NCBI GenBank assembly: GCA_946406115.1
Contig: OX291545.1
Coordinates: forward strand, 22,067,153-22,131,152
Length of the DNA: 64,000 bases
Source of the DNA: Apoda limacodes
Taxonomy: Eukaryota > Arthropoda > Insecta > Lepidoptera > Limacodidae
Direction: 5' to 3'
Part shown: piece by piece, positions 12,801 through 21,599 of the stretch
How the letters are laid out: each line of letters opens with the position of its first letter
Position numbering within the stretch: the stretch's first letter is position 1
Translations under genes and position numbers: made by a program
The notes under the pieces: model-generated
Database searches by the model: none
Told to the model about the DNA's origin: nothing
Seen by the model: only the letters and a program-made list of their open reading frames with translations

Positions 12801-15800
12801 GATGCAGTTGAATCCGATACTATTGATAAAGTGAAAAATAGAAAAGCTCTTTCAAAAATTATTTTATTTATCGAAACTGTAAATTATTCTCACATTCGGA
12901 GTGCAACAACTGCCAAACAAGCTTGGAAAATTTTAGAAACCACTTTCGAAGATTCTGGTTTGACCAGGCGTGTCGGTCTGCTAAGGAAATTAGTTACTTC
13001 ACAATTAAAAAATTATGACAATGTGGAGAAATATGTCAATGAAATAATAACAACAGCTCAGAAATTAAATGAAATAGGGCTGAAAATAGATTCTGAGTGG
13101 ATTGAAACATTAATGTTAGCTGGCTTACCAGAAGAATATAAGCCAATGATTATGGGATTAGAGAGTTCAGGAATAAAAATATGTGCAGATTCCATTAAAG
13201 TCAAATTATTGCAAGATATTGATGTGACAGAAAGAAATCGCATTAAAGATACAGCACTTTATTCACAGAAAAGAAACTATTTTAGATGTTATAACTGTGG
13301 TAAACAAGGACATTTAGCTAAAACATGTCGTGCCATAAAAGATAGAAACTCAGGAGAACCTAGTAGAGAAAATCAACCAAAATCTTATTTTGCATTATAT
13401 AGTCAAGAACAAATTGGTACTAAAAAGGATTGGTATTTAGATTCATGCGCGTCTTCACATATTACCAATCAAAAAGAAATATTAACATCAGTACAATCTT
13501 GCCTACAAATCATTACTGCTGCTGATAATAAACAAATCATCGCAAAATCTGCTGGTGATATTGTTTTAGAAGCCAATGTTACTGGAGGTATTAACAATTT
13601 AATGGCAAAAGGAGCTCTGTATATACCAGAAGTTGCTGCTAATTTACTGTCAGTTAGCAAGATCGTAGAAAAAGGAAACACGGTGATTTTCGACAAAAAA
13701 GGTGGAATGATAGTAAATGATAAAGGTGATACTGATAGCCACTGCAAAAAAGTCAAATGGAATTTATAAACTTGAAGTGGATTTACCTCATCATGCTTAT
13801 ATTTCTGAAATGACCCATACTGATGAAAATACGAGCACAACAAATAAAGCTTCACTTTGGCATCGGCGATTGGGGCATTTAAATCGTAAAGCATTGAACA
13901 TTCTAAAATATTGGTCAACTGGTATAGATGATTTTAAAAGAGAAGATACCAAATGTACTATTTGTATAAAAGCTAAACAAGCTCGAAGGCCGTTCAAGAC
14001 TAGTACTAGAGAAACAAATCAGACATTGGAGCTTATACATACTGATTTGTGTGGTCCCATGGAGGAAATATCTATTGGTGATAAAAAATATATATTTTTA
14101 ATTGTAGATGATTATAGCAGAAAAGCTTTTGTTTATTTTATCAAGAACAAAAGTGAAGTTCCAAATATATTTTTGGAATTTAAGACATTAGTTGAAAATG
14201 AAACAGAAAGAAAGATAAAATCAATACGCTCAGACAACGGCGGAGAATATATTAGTTTTGTTTTTCAAGGCATTTTAAAGAACTCTGGAATCAAACATGA
14301 GAAGACTGCTCCTTACACGCCACAGCAAAATGGAGTGGCGGAACGACTAAATAGAACTTTAATAGAAAAAGCAAGAAGTATGTTAATCGAGTCCAAACTA
14401 AAAAAAAATTTTTGGGCTGAAGCAGCCAATACTGCAACTTATCTTTATAATCGTTCTCCTACCAAAAGTGTTAAAGGAAAAACTCCTGAAGAGGTATGGA
14501 CTGGTAATATTCCTGATCTTTCCCGTTTACGAGTTTTCGGTTGTAAAGCATTGGTACACATTCCTAAAGAGAAAAGACTCAAGTGGGATTCTAAAACAGA
14601 AGAATTAATATTTTTGGGATATGATGAACCTACTAAAAACTGGAAATTTATAAATCCTGAAACTAATAACATAACAGTCAGCAGAGATGCAGATTTTTTT
14701 GAAAATAAATTTGCTAAATGTGATTTGGATAATGAAATAAACTATTTAAACACTGATCATAATATTAATACAATACAAGATTTACATACATCAGTATCTA
14801 ATAACAGAGGACAATGTAACACTATGGATGAAGATGTAGCTAGTGTGACTTCAGATGATTATGAGAGTAGTTTTGAAGAAATAGATGAAGTTAACCGCAC
14901 AACAATAATTAATGAAGCAATAGTAAATGCAAATGTGTCAACGGCGAGAAATGAAATAAATACGAATGTTCAAGCTGAGGAAAATGATTTTTCAATTGAA
15001 ATTAATGCACCTGAAGCTGAAATACAAGATGAAATTATACATAATGATCAAAGCCTGAGACGATCAAGTCGTATACCTAAACCCAAATTATACGAAGACT
15101 ATGTAACATACTATGTGCAAAACTCGATAGATGAACCACAGACAGCAGATGAGGCATTATCTGGGGAAGATGCAGAAAAGTGGAGGAAAGCAATAAAGGA
15201 AGAACACCAGGCATTGCTAAGAAATGAGACATATGTAGAAACCAGTGAAATGCCATCAAACGGAAAGCTATTAAAAACTTAATGGATATTTAAAATAAAA
15301 GAGTCATACAAAAATTTTAGATATAAGGCCAGATTGGTTATAAAGGGTTGTTCGCAACGATATGGTATAGATTACCAAGAAACATTTTCTCCAGTTGTTA
15401 AATATGCATCATTGCGATTTTTATTTGCTTTAGCCGCAGGAAGTAATCTATACATTGATCAAATGGACGTAACTACTGCATATCTGTATGGAGAGATTGA
15501 TGAGGATATATATGTTAAACCTCCAAAGGAGTTACAGAATTCTGGTGACGAAAATATTTTTTGGAAATTAAAGAAATCAATCTATGGTTTGAAACAAAGT
15601 GGCAGTTGTTGGAATAAGAAGTTAGATAAAGTTTTAAAAGATTTTGGATTAGAACAATCACAAGCAGATCCTTGTATTTACTACAAAAGAACTAAAACAA
15701 ATCTGATTGTGGTGTCAATTTATGTTGATGACTTTATCATTTTTTATAATGATGAGAATCTAGTAAACAGATTAAAAGTTAACCTAAAAGAAAATTTCGT

Positions 15801-18557
15801 AATGAAAGATTTAGGTGAGGTTAAAAAATGTCTTGTATATGAACATAGCTAGAGATTTTCAGAAAAAAAAATATGGATTGACCAAAAGGAATACATTGAA
15901 TTTATTATTAAAAAGTTTGGTATGGAAGACTGTAATTCTGTCTCCACACCTATGGAACTGGGTGTAAATTTGAATGAGGAAGATGAAACAACTCAAATTA
16001 ATGTACCTTATCAAGAAGCTATAGGAAGTCTTTTGTATCTTTCACGAATATCAAGACCTGATATTACCTACAGTGTAAATGTACCAAGCAGATATAATAA
16101 CAGTCATAAAATGTGCCATTGGAAGGCAGTAAAGAGAATTTTTAGATATCTTAAAGGGACAATAGATTGCAAATTAGAATATGATGGTAAGAAGACAAAT
16201 GAGCTATTATTTTACTCAGATGCAGATTGGGGAAATAATCCAATAGATAGACACTCGGTTTCAGGAAGTTGTTCAACCCTATATGGTGGTGCAATAAATT
16301 GGTTCAGCAAAAAACAAAAAACTGTTGCTCTTTCAACAACAGAAGCTGAATACATGGCTCTATCTAGTACTGCTCAAGAAGTCATATGGTTCAGACAATT
16401 AATTAAAGAGATACAAGATATAAATGTTCTACATTTTAAGGTATTTTGCGATAACATGGGCACTATAAATTTAAGTAAAAATAGACTGATAAGTTCTAAA
16501 ACTAAACACATCACCACTTTTTAAGGGAATTGATTGATGAAAAAATATTGGAAGTTCAATACTTACCTTCTAAGGACATGCTAGCTGATATACTTACCAA
16601 ACCCTTGGAAAAAGGCAAATTTGAGAAATTTGTGAAGTGGCTTGGATTAACTAAGTAGTATAATATTTTAAGGAGTATGCATTGAAGTGGAGGTGTTGGA
16701 CCTATGTTGTTTTCATAGTTCCATGTCAATGCACATCATATTTGTATCTATGGCAACCTTTTGTTATTCTTCTCATTGTTTCTTGTTGTCATTAATAAAT
16801 AACATTTCTTATAAAACGATCTACTGCTTTAAATAAACAGGTCCATAACCCCAACATGTTCTGGAGGTCAAAATTTCCAGAACGAAAGCGTTACAGTAGC
16901 TTCTCCGTATGCATCATTAATCATTCGAGCTGTTTCTGCAGGCACTAGGCCACGATGGAATTCGTATTCGAAAATAATGCGATTTTTTTCCCCATATTGA
17001 GTACATAACGATGTCAAAGCAAAATTGAATGACGCGAAACGAATAAATTTTATGACATTCGTAACACAAATAGACAAGCTTAAAACTGAAATAAATTTGA
17101 ATTTAGAATTTTTAACCAAACGCCGGCTTTTTGAGATCAAAGTGGCCAGTTCTATAAATCATCAATTTCATATGTACGGACCTAATATTTAATATAAATG
17201 TTTATGTAATTATATAATATATATGTAATTATACTCCTATGTCAGAAACAATAAGTAGTTTACAATAACATTTTATTGTGATTGGAGCCGATATAATTAT
17301 ATTACTCAAAACGCTATGAAAAGTTCGAATAACATTCGAAAAGAGAATACGAAAAGGACATAGATGCTGGATAGCTGATTAAATCAAAACAAAAAAAATT
17401 AAGGACAGATAAGGTGACAGTAATTTCATATACGATTTTCTTTGCATGGCATTTTAATAAAGCACGCACTTGCGCTCAGGTGCTTGAGCTGCGATTTGAG
17501 CTGCAGCCCACTAATATTTCTTCAGTTACCCATGTCTAATTATATATCTGTTTTGTTTTCCCTGCTTTTTGAGTAAAGCTCTATACCTACAAGTCTCGGA
17601 AGTGAAGCTATTGCTGGATGCGTATTACTGACGGCGTTTAGCTACGGTACGGCCTCGTCAGTAATATATGATTAATAAAGTGTCCATCAGAACTATAATT
17701 TGTCTTTTTGTTTTTATTTTTCAATACAATACTAGGTACTCAGTTTACCTCCTGAGGAAATGCTTAACGAGGTTTTAGCTAGATTCAGTAAACAAAACAC
17801 ATGTTAATTATTATCAATTATTTCATCTAGTTATGAATATAATATATTAAATCTAGTTAAATTTACTATCGTAATTGTCGGTATACATTTCATGTCATGT
17901 TGATCCTGCTTCACACACTTCATACTCGACTACTCGCAGCTCGTAGCTAATTTCAGAGACCCAAAGACCAGTGGAGCAAACTTATATTAACAGTTATTTT
18001 GTTTGTTTCCCATTTGTCTGATTAATGCATTCCTGTCAACCTTCGTAATTACCGATTGACTGGTCGTTCGATCGACGAAGGTTTAATGGTTCGTAAATAA
18101 TGTTCATATGCTGATTAGATCTATGGTTCTTTTTTAATGATTTAATTGTAGATAAATTAGGGTATACATAACATTTTGTATAGGTAGGTAGCCCTTGGTC
18201 TCTTTGTAGATATGTAAGAATAAAATAAATGTTCTTTTTTAAATGGTTATGATAAAAATATATGTAAGATTGTATTTTTTTAAGAGTTGGGTAAGTATTA
18301 AAACTTATAGGCAGGTTCAGTATTACATCTGAAAGGCAAATGCAATATTCCATTTGTATTTAAGATATGAGTAGTAACATGCAATAAATATTTTATGGTT
18401 TGCAGATTATTGGAAGAAGAAAGTAAAAGAATATGGGCCTTGGCTAGAAGAAGACAGGCAATTTGGCACTGACGAATCAAAGAGACCTGGAAAACCCAAG
18501 ACAGCTGAAGATTTGTTCGGGATAGACGGCTCCTTCAGACAACTTCAGTTTGACTGA
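3675..18557 (+). CDS. Gene 1: CRAL-TRIO domain protein, 3' half (exons 4-7 by homology)
   Basis: Four exons are visible: 3675-3806, 10659-10769, 11461-11566 and 18406-18557 (501 nt, 166 residues plus TGA). Lengths and phases equal exons 4-7 of genes 2 and 3, so the first three exons must lie left of base 1. The visible part holds the core of the CRAL-TRIO (Sec14-like) hydrophobic-ligand pocket, with 'EDDNAVVSGVQSISDLKGATM' type strand-helix, 'RMKGIHYLN', 'FLNEKTRNR' and 'LPVEYGG', then the family's C-terminal tail ending 'DGSFRQLQFD'. Members are cytosolic carriers of lipids, retinoids, carotenoids or tocopherol; the ligand here is unknown. Introns 4 and 6 (6.85 and 6.84 kb) were enlarged by copia, mariner and Penelope-like insertions. 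All exons are open and splice sites canonical, so it is probably functional. A poly-A signal follows at 18611. Confidence 0.85.
3807..4659. other. Intron 4 of gene 1, first part: no gene seen
   Basis: AT-rich intronic sequence. A GC-rich patch at about 4209-4270 and short inverted words near 4550-4590 are not assignable. No open frame with a recognisable domain was found. Confidence 0.4.
4660..5236 (+). mobile_element. Penelope-like element remnant with GIY-YIG endonuclease, flanked by 24-bp inverted repeats
   Basis: Bases about 4735-4949 encode, across one frameshift, 'GVYKIDYTC' and then 'YIGQTKRTIADRIKEH', followed by 'KSAIAEHLINS' and 'NHWIELHEPKVLSTDR'. This is the GIY-YIG nuclease module that ends Penelope-like retroelement proteins. 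The frame breaks between the GIY and YIG halves and again after 4949, so it is dead. The edges are a 24-bp inverted pair, 4660-4683 and 5213-5236, with one mismatch. The reverse transcriptase part is absent. Confidence 0.78.
5353..5509 (-). repeat. 3' LTR of minus-strand copia
   Basis: 157 bp, about 85-90% alike by eye to 9141-9294. Starts TG and ends CA in the plus reading, and abuts the purine-rich tract at 5510-5521. Confidence 0.75.
5539..5913 (-). pseudogene. Copia RNase H domain remnant
   Basis: The 124-codon open frame contains 'CVALSTVEAEYVAAATS', 'YMDNKGAIQL' and 'KRTKHIDIKYHFLKDLV', the RNase H signature of Ty1/copia polyproteins, ending near the 3' LTR as expected. It is intact locally but the upstream RT is broken. 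Confidence 0.85.
5920..6990 (-). pseudogene. Copia reverse transcriptase region, multiply disrupted
   Basis: Reading the minus strand, the short blocks between the linker and RNase H line up with a copia RT (for example around 6630-6760 and 6440-6500), but they switch frame repeatedly and carry stops. No intact catalytic block can be read through. Confidence 0.6.
6991..7323 (-). pseudogene. Copia integrase-RT linker remnant
   Basis: 110 codons rich in Glu, Lys and Asp, ending in 'SSGRIINKPNYLNEYELHEAYC', the usual boundary region just upstream of the copia RT domain. Integrase itself is not found at higher coordinates, so it was deleted or replaced. Confidence 0.7.
7850..8125. repeat. 141-bp tandem duplication, GC-rich core
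   Basis: Two copies of a unit with the core 'cgcggcacgctccgctcgg' start at 7868 and 8009 (period 141). Each is followed by related 'ctaactttcatgtgctccgct' and 'tgactatactaaataagtag' words. A third, inverted copy of the core lies at 24105-24200 in intron 1 of gene 2. It is non-coding and looks like an insertion within the dead copia rather than part of it. Confidence 0.75.
9141..9294 (-). repeat. 5' LTR of minus-strand copia
   Basis: 154 bp, matching 5353-5509. The inner edge carries no recognisable tRNA-complementary site, so priming cannot be inferred for this copy. Confidence 0.75.
9740..10545 (+). pseudogene. Fossil mariner transposase (plus strand) in intron 4 of gene 1
   Basis: Scattered blocks in order and in shifting frames match a mariner transposase: an N-terminal helix-turn-helix-like segment (about 9765-9990), 'TMDDETWLYHYDPKTK' around 10132-10182 with the first catalytic Asp, and a C-terminal 'LKGDYVEK' stop near 10507. 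The segment that should read DNARPHTA is degraded to 'DIVLAHTSA' (about 10283-10309). Several stops and frameshifts show long-standing decay. No intact inverted repeats were found. Confidence 0.78.
10659..10769 (+). CDS. Gene 1 exon 5
   Basis: 111 nt, phase 0, after 'ttatttcag' and before 'gtaagt'. It encodes 37 residues including 'RMKGIHYLN' and 'FLNEKTRNR', which hold the basic positions discussed in the findings. Confidence 0.87.
10770..11460. other. Intron 5 of gene 1: no gene seen
   Basis: 691 bp, AT-rich, with a run of 'agttcagtttagttcag' steps near 11346-11392. No domain or structured RNA was recognised. Confidence 0.5.
11461..11566 (+). CDS. Gene 1 exon 6
   Basis: 106 nt, phase 0 in and phase 1 out, after 'cttttccag' and before 'gtaggt'. 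It encodes 'IHVYGENCEELHKL' and 'LPVEYGGDGGTIKEI'. The 5' splice site is only 7 bases from the end of the nested mariner element. Confidence 0.87.
11793..12313 (-). pseudogene. Mariner transposase catalytic region
   Basis: Two minus frames, 12313-12083 and 12083-11793, together cover the catalytic core. The first contains 'ILYDDWKRSSQWFNPGEP', the second 'GVIHYSFLRSGQMITADLY', 'LLLLDNARPHTA' and 'YSPDLAPTDYHFF'. The joint near 12083 needs a frameshift, and the C-terminus runs into stops below 11793. The transposase cuts and rejoins DNA at TA sites; this copy is inactive. Confidence 0.88.
12427..12617 (+). repeat. 5' LTR of nested copia
   Basis: 191 bp, TG...CA ends. Contains the 28 bp (just after 'gtcattaat') that is missing from the 3' LTR. 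Confidence 0.93.
12618..12635 (+). promoter_or_regulatory. Primer binding site, initiator-tRNA-Met internal type
   Basis: 'ggttatggacccagcaat' directly follows the LTR. Drosophila copia is known to prime from an internal cleavage end of initiator tRNA-Met with a site of the form GGTTATGGGCCCAG. This site matches that form with one change, so the same half-tRNA priming is inferred. Confidence 0.75.
12696..13769 (+). pseudogene. Copia gag and protease (5' part of polyprotein)
   Basis: The open frame begins at 12660, but the Met at 12696 ('MASHSGLTIEKLQGRNNFSSW') fits the family's usual gag start better. The order is a gag capsid-like region, then a CCHC zinc knuckle (CX2CX4HX4C, 13287-13328) that binds RNA, then the aspartic protease active-site motif 'DSCASSH' from 13440. 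The frame stops at 13769 because of a one-base shift between about 13731 and 13740; downstream sense continues in the next frame from 13717. Gag forms the particle and protease cuts the polyprotein. Confidence 0.9.
13717..15282 (+). pseudogene. Copia integrase and linker (middle part of polyprotein)
   Basis: A 521-codon frame. It has the HHCC zinc-binding module ('HRRLGHLN' about 13861, 'CTICIKAKQ' about 13957) and an integrase core with D at 14044, D at 14233 ('RSDNGGE') and E at 14341 ('GVAERLNR'), spacing D35E between the last two. An acidic linker with 'RRSSRIPKP' (about 15058) and the start of RT follow. A TAA at 15280-15282 sits where the RT normally continues, and the frame reopens right after it, so this is a nonsense change and not a natural end. 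The integrase catalytic triad is intact. Confidence 0.92.
15283..15852 (+). pseudogene. Copia reverse transcriptase
   Basis: In the same frame as the integrase part after its stop. It includes 'YQETFSPVVKYASLRFL', 'QMDVTTAYLYGEIDEDIY' and the catalytic 'YVDD' at 15721-15732. The frame ends at 15850-15852. Two small opposing indels around 15835-15875 (one in the 'aaaaaaaaa' run) would account for that stop, since sense resumes in the original frame beyond it. Confidence 0.9.
15853..16658 (+). pseudogene. Copia RNase H and polyprotein C-terminus
   Basis: Contains 'EAIGSLLYLSRISRPDITY', 'FRYLKGTIDCKLEY', 'DADWGNNPIDRHSVSG' and 'VALSTTEAEYMAL', the copia connection and RNase H motifs. The frame stops at 16522-16524, but the terminal 'DILTKPLEKGKFEKF' sequence is readable in another frame to a TAG at 16656-16658, so a frameshift lies near 16505-16524. 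Confidence 0.9.
16694..16856 (+). repeat. 3' LTR of nested copia
   Basis: 163 bp, preceded by the purine tract 'agtggagg' (16686-16693). Apart from a 28-bp deletion it differs from the 5' LTR at one base near the end. Confidence 0.93.
16862..17140 (-). pseudogene. Mariner transposase N-terminal part, separated by copia
   Basis: The minus frame includes 'EYEFHRGLVPAETARMINDA', the helix-turn-helix DNA-binding start typical of mariner transposases. Its continuation is found 4.4 kb away on the far side of the copia. Confidence 0.8.
17188..18405. other. End of intron 6 of gene 1: no gene seen
   Basis: AT-rich. A hairpin with an 11-bp perfect stem (17623-17633 with 17656-17666, 22-nt loop) is the only structure noticed. 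Minus-strand open frames at 18036-18480 overlap exon 7 and have no domain. Confidence 0.5.
18406..18557 (+). CDS. Gene 1 exon 7 (terminal)
   Basis: 152 nt, phase 1 in, after 'tttgcag', ending in TGA at 18555-18557. It encodes 'YWKKKVKEYGPWLEED' and the conserved tail 'GTDESKRPGKPKTAEDLFG' up to 'SFRQLQFD'. Confidence 0.9.
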
Positions 18558-18610
18558 TTTTTTACATCTATCATAACCATGATGCTTACATTATCTTATA
18601 CATTGAAGTA

Positions 18611-18616
18611 AATAAA
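18611..18616 (+). terminator. Poly-A signal of gene 1
   Basis: AATAAA 54 bases after the stop codon. Confidence 0.65.
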
Positions 18617-19970
18617 GCTTACTTTATTTCGATACTCTAGTATTTTGTAATTTTGTCAATGTAATTTAAGTGTGAATTAGGTATTTCAAGCTAAGCCCTA
18701 TTTTTTCTTACTGGTCTTATTTTGTAAACAAAATTCTAACATTAAAAGCAATAAAACAATGATCTAAAAATATACATTCAAATCAAAAGAGAGATTTAAC
18801 AAAATTTTACCTTGGCCTTTCTTATTTCAGCCTAAAACACAGTTTAGATACTTGATTTTAAGGTTAGAATTTTGTTTACAATTTCAATCGCAAAAAGTCA
18901 ATAAAATTACAAGTTCCTAAGCACTGATTCTTTTTTAATTTTCTTTGAAATTTTATTTAGTGTGTATATTATTTTTACTATATATATATATATATATTTA
19001 GTCATTATCAAAATTTGGAAAACACAAAAGTACACTTGAGTATGATCTTAGGAAATACACGTGCCAGGGGTTTAGGGGAGGGAACGTATTCTTTGAAGAC
19101 TTGATAAAGGTAGTTTTGGTATGAACTCTAACTATAAATAGAATAGCAATTGATTGATTGATTCAGGAAAAGAAATCTCGTTTCGTGAATTGACATATGG
19201 CTTGGTCTTATATAGTATACCTTTATTAATAAGTTATCATTTTTAACATATAGAAAGGGTCGTTATGTTATCCTTGACATTCAGTTATTTATCAATACTT
19301 TCTGTTATTAATATCTTAAATGAAGTCAATTAAGTATTGCACTTTTCTAGTGTCTAGCACATAAATCAATAATGTCAACTTCCTCGTTTTTTTCTGTATA
19401 AACTCAAACATATTAGATAATTTTTAACCAACTTGGCCATCAACACAATAATATGTCACTATTATGTCGGTCGTCTTAATTTATTCCTAATTGAGTTCCA
19501 AAAACTACAAGATAAACAACGGACGTCTACTTGTACTTGAGTGGTAAAAATCGGCCCACAATCGTCGTAGATATTGGATGACATACACACAAAAGTTCCG
19601 TTTAGAATTGCGCTGCTAAACCAATAAGTTAAGCCAACATGTTTTGCTAGTGATTTAATTAATTTAATAAACTTGCACTGTTCCCTAGCTTGAACAGTAC
19701 CTTATTCAATAAAAAAAAGGAATCATTAAAATTCGAACACTCCTGAGAAATGCGAGGACACACATACATACACTTATGAAATTGTGGACTTCTATTTAGG
19801 CGCCCACATAGACTAACTTATAAAAATATTCTGCAATTCAACATTAATTATTTATTGATTTATTAATTTAGCAGACGCCTGCATTACTTACAGTCTCCCA
19901 ATACGTAAGGCAGGTATAGTGTACATTGTTTATCCTAAATATTTAATTCTTATGACAAATGATTTAAAAA
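18617..19970. other. Intergenic, no gene seen
   Basis: AT-rich sequence with a TA microsatellite at about 18978-18999. No coding or RNA gene was recognised. Confidence 0.5.
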
Positions 19971-20047
19971 CTTATAAACTAATGCAATAAATGTAATAAT
20001 ATTTCATAAAAAATATATCAGTATCTGGGTACTGAGCGATCAAGGCG

Positions 20048-20467
20048 TTAAGCACTTGGCAGGCCTCGTGGACGGGAGCGTGTCGGGCGTGTTCGGATCG
20101 GGACGGGGGCGTCGTACACAGGGCCCGCGTGCGATGCACAGGGCCCAGCTGGCCAACCCTTGGCAACCACCACGCCACAATGGTCTAGCACGCTGGGGCT
20201 GTTCACCTTATTATGGAAAACAAGGTAGATGTGCTCTAGGAGTGCTATCTTATGCCTCAGCTCTAGGGTGTATATTCCTCCCCCCACGAACAATGAAGGG
20301 AATAAATCCACTATATGATTATACTTAACCTCATGTGGGTCCCAGATAATTGCGCTGTATTCTACTATACTTCGGACATATGCATTGTAAAGTGCCACTA
20401 TTGGTGCGCTGACGCTTAGGCGCGCAGTTTGTCTCATTATTACGAACCCTAGTACTAATTCCATCAT
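20048..20467 (-). mobile_element. LINE fragment, RT C-terminal extension
   Basis: The minus frame contains 'LYNAYVRSIVEYSAIIWDPH' followed by 'IYTLELRHKIALLEHIYLVF', the region after the RT thumb in jockey/CR1-group LINEs. The GC-rich low-coordinate end (20060-20190) does not fit the family and may be a different insertion. No catalytic block is present. Confidence 0.7.
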
Positions 20468-20489
20468 TAATTGATTTAATTAATACGTA

Positions 20490-20800
20490 CATACGAGAGA
20501 GTCGATGGTGGCCTACGGGTTAACCTTGTTAACCTTGTGTCCTGAGTGGCGGAGGTTCGAGCCCGGCGTGTACCAATGAGTCTCTCACTTAATTTCTCAA
20601 GTACATTGAATATTTACTCCACTGGCTTTTTGGTGGAGAAAAACATCTTAAGGAAACCTGCATACGCCAAAAAACAGACGTATGTAAAGTCTACAATCTG
20701 CATTGGATCCGCGTGTGGACTATGGCCCAAATAACTCTTGGTATAGGCCGGGTCCTAACAGCGGGGACGTATGAGGCTGATAAGGCAGGACATACATATA
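20490..20800 (+). mobile_element. tRNA-derived SINE, copy 1
   Basis: A box-A-like word ('gtggcctacggg', about 20508) is followed by a perfect box B 'ggttcgagccc' (about 20552-20562), the RNA polymerase III internal promoter of tRNA-derived SINEs. The body has 'tctcaagtacattgaatatt' and 'actggctttt', and the end 'gcggggacgtatgaggctga'. A second copy with the same body and tail is at 30600-30865. Confidence 0.72.
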
Positions 20801-20814
20801 CCCATCAATTTTTT

Positions 20815-21000
20815 GACGCTAACAACACCGGGGGCATTACAAGTACATGAGTTGCCAATCCTTTAAAAATCTAATCACTTCTTTCTTGAAGAACCCCATA
20901 TTGTAGTCCCTAAAGAGAATCTTGGCAGGGCGCTCATTCTTTAACCTAAGTGTTCGCGCGAGGAAGTTCCGCTCAAACTGCACTGTGCCTTATGTGTATT
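20815..21000 (-). mobile_element. LINE 3'-end fragment
   Basis: Matches by eye the minus-strand 3' part of the LINE at 49650-50885 ('cttgaagaaccccatattgtag', 'gcgcgaggaagttccg'). Only the last coding stretch is present. Confidence 0.6.
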
Positions 21001-21054
21001 ATACACAACTTAGTTTTTATTATCTTTACTAACTAATTAAGTGTTTCAATACAG

Positions 21055-21200
21055 ATTGCGTACTTGTTACTTGATTCACAAGTTGAGTTTCTTGCCGGCT
21101 CGTTCCGGCAGAAATTTGTAAGCATTGTTAAATAAATGGTATTGATTCAAAAGTGTTCTCAAAAACCTATTTGGATAAATGTTATTTCAATGCATACTCG
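21055..21200 (-). repeat. Interspersed repeat family W, inverted copy
   Basis: Contains 'gagtttcttgccggctcgttc' and 'gattcaaaagtg' in the order of the reverse complement of 63712-63900. A partial copy is also at 31590-31690. Class unassigned. Confidence 0.5.
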
Positions 21201-21329
21201 GTCACAGTTGGACGATAATGCTGCAAATCAACTAAGTAGAGAGGATCATAAGCAAAAATAATGGAACCTCAACTAATTGTGCCCATATTTTTTAGTCAAC
21301 ATAAACCGTGTTTACGAGGCAGAAACTTA

Positions 21330-21590
21330 CAACTGCACAGAAAACAAAGGGACTGCAGACAAGCTAAGTCTGCCTTCACATCCCTGGACAAGCACCTGTA
21401 GCATAAACTACTGCAACTCAATAGAAAAAACCTCCGCCACATAACTGCAGGTAAAAAACAGGTCACTGCTACCTGAATAAACATCTTTTCCACATCGGCA
21501 TTACCGAAAGTCCCCTATTAGAGACACCAGCTTACATGATCTTGCAATGCGAGACGTGAGCTGGCAAAGATTTTGAACAGTAAAGGAATC
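21330..21590 (+). mobile_element. LINE fragment with C-terminal zinc-type motif region
   Basis: One frame around 21460-21590 reads 'GHCYLNKHLFHIGITESPL' followed by 'ETPAYMILQCE', the segment that precedes the C-terminal cysteine-histidine motif in R1/jockey-group ORF2 proteins. The surrounding frame is broken and the fragment is under 300 bp. Confidence 0.6.
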
Positions 21591-21599
21591 TTAAGAAAG

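Larger units (their letters stand above)
12427..16856 (+). mobile_element. Copia-type LTR retrotransposon nested in the mariner
   Basis: A full-length structure: 5' LTR 12427-12617, primer site 12618, gag-protease-integrase-RT-RNase H in canonical copia order, purine tract ending 16693, and 3' LTR 16694-16856. The exact 5-bp duplication 'tgttc' (12422-12426 and 16857-16861) proves insertion into the mariner. The LTRs share TGTTGG...CCAACA ends and differ by one substitution plus a 28-bp gap. The polyprotein is interrupted by a frameshift near 13735, stops at 15280-15282 and in the 15850 region, and a frameshift near 16505-16524, so it is not autonomous. It lies in the same orientation as gene 1. 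Confidence 0.95.
11574..17185 (-). mobile_element. Mariner element (D34D), split by a copia insertion, in intron 6 of gene 1
   Basis: Terminal inverted repeats read 'ttaggtcc(t)tacatatgaaattgatg' from 11574 and its complement ending at 17185, differing at one base, with TA on both outer sides (11572-11573 and 17186-17187). Without the copia insert the element is about 1.18 kb, slightly short for mariner. Transposase is on the minus strand: the N-terminal part is at 17140-16862 and the catalytic part at 12421-11793. 'DNARPHTA' and 'YSPDLAPTDYHFF' give two catalytic aspartates with 34 residues between, and 'ILYDDW' lies upstream. At least one frameshift near 12083 breaks the frame. The copia sits in the N-terminal coding region. 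Confidence 0.9.

Noticed and set aside
20056..20328. Plus-strand open frame of 90 codons rich in Gly/Arg
   Set aside because: It is the opposite strand of a LINE coding remnant and a GC-rich block; no domain seen.
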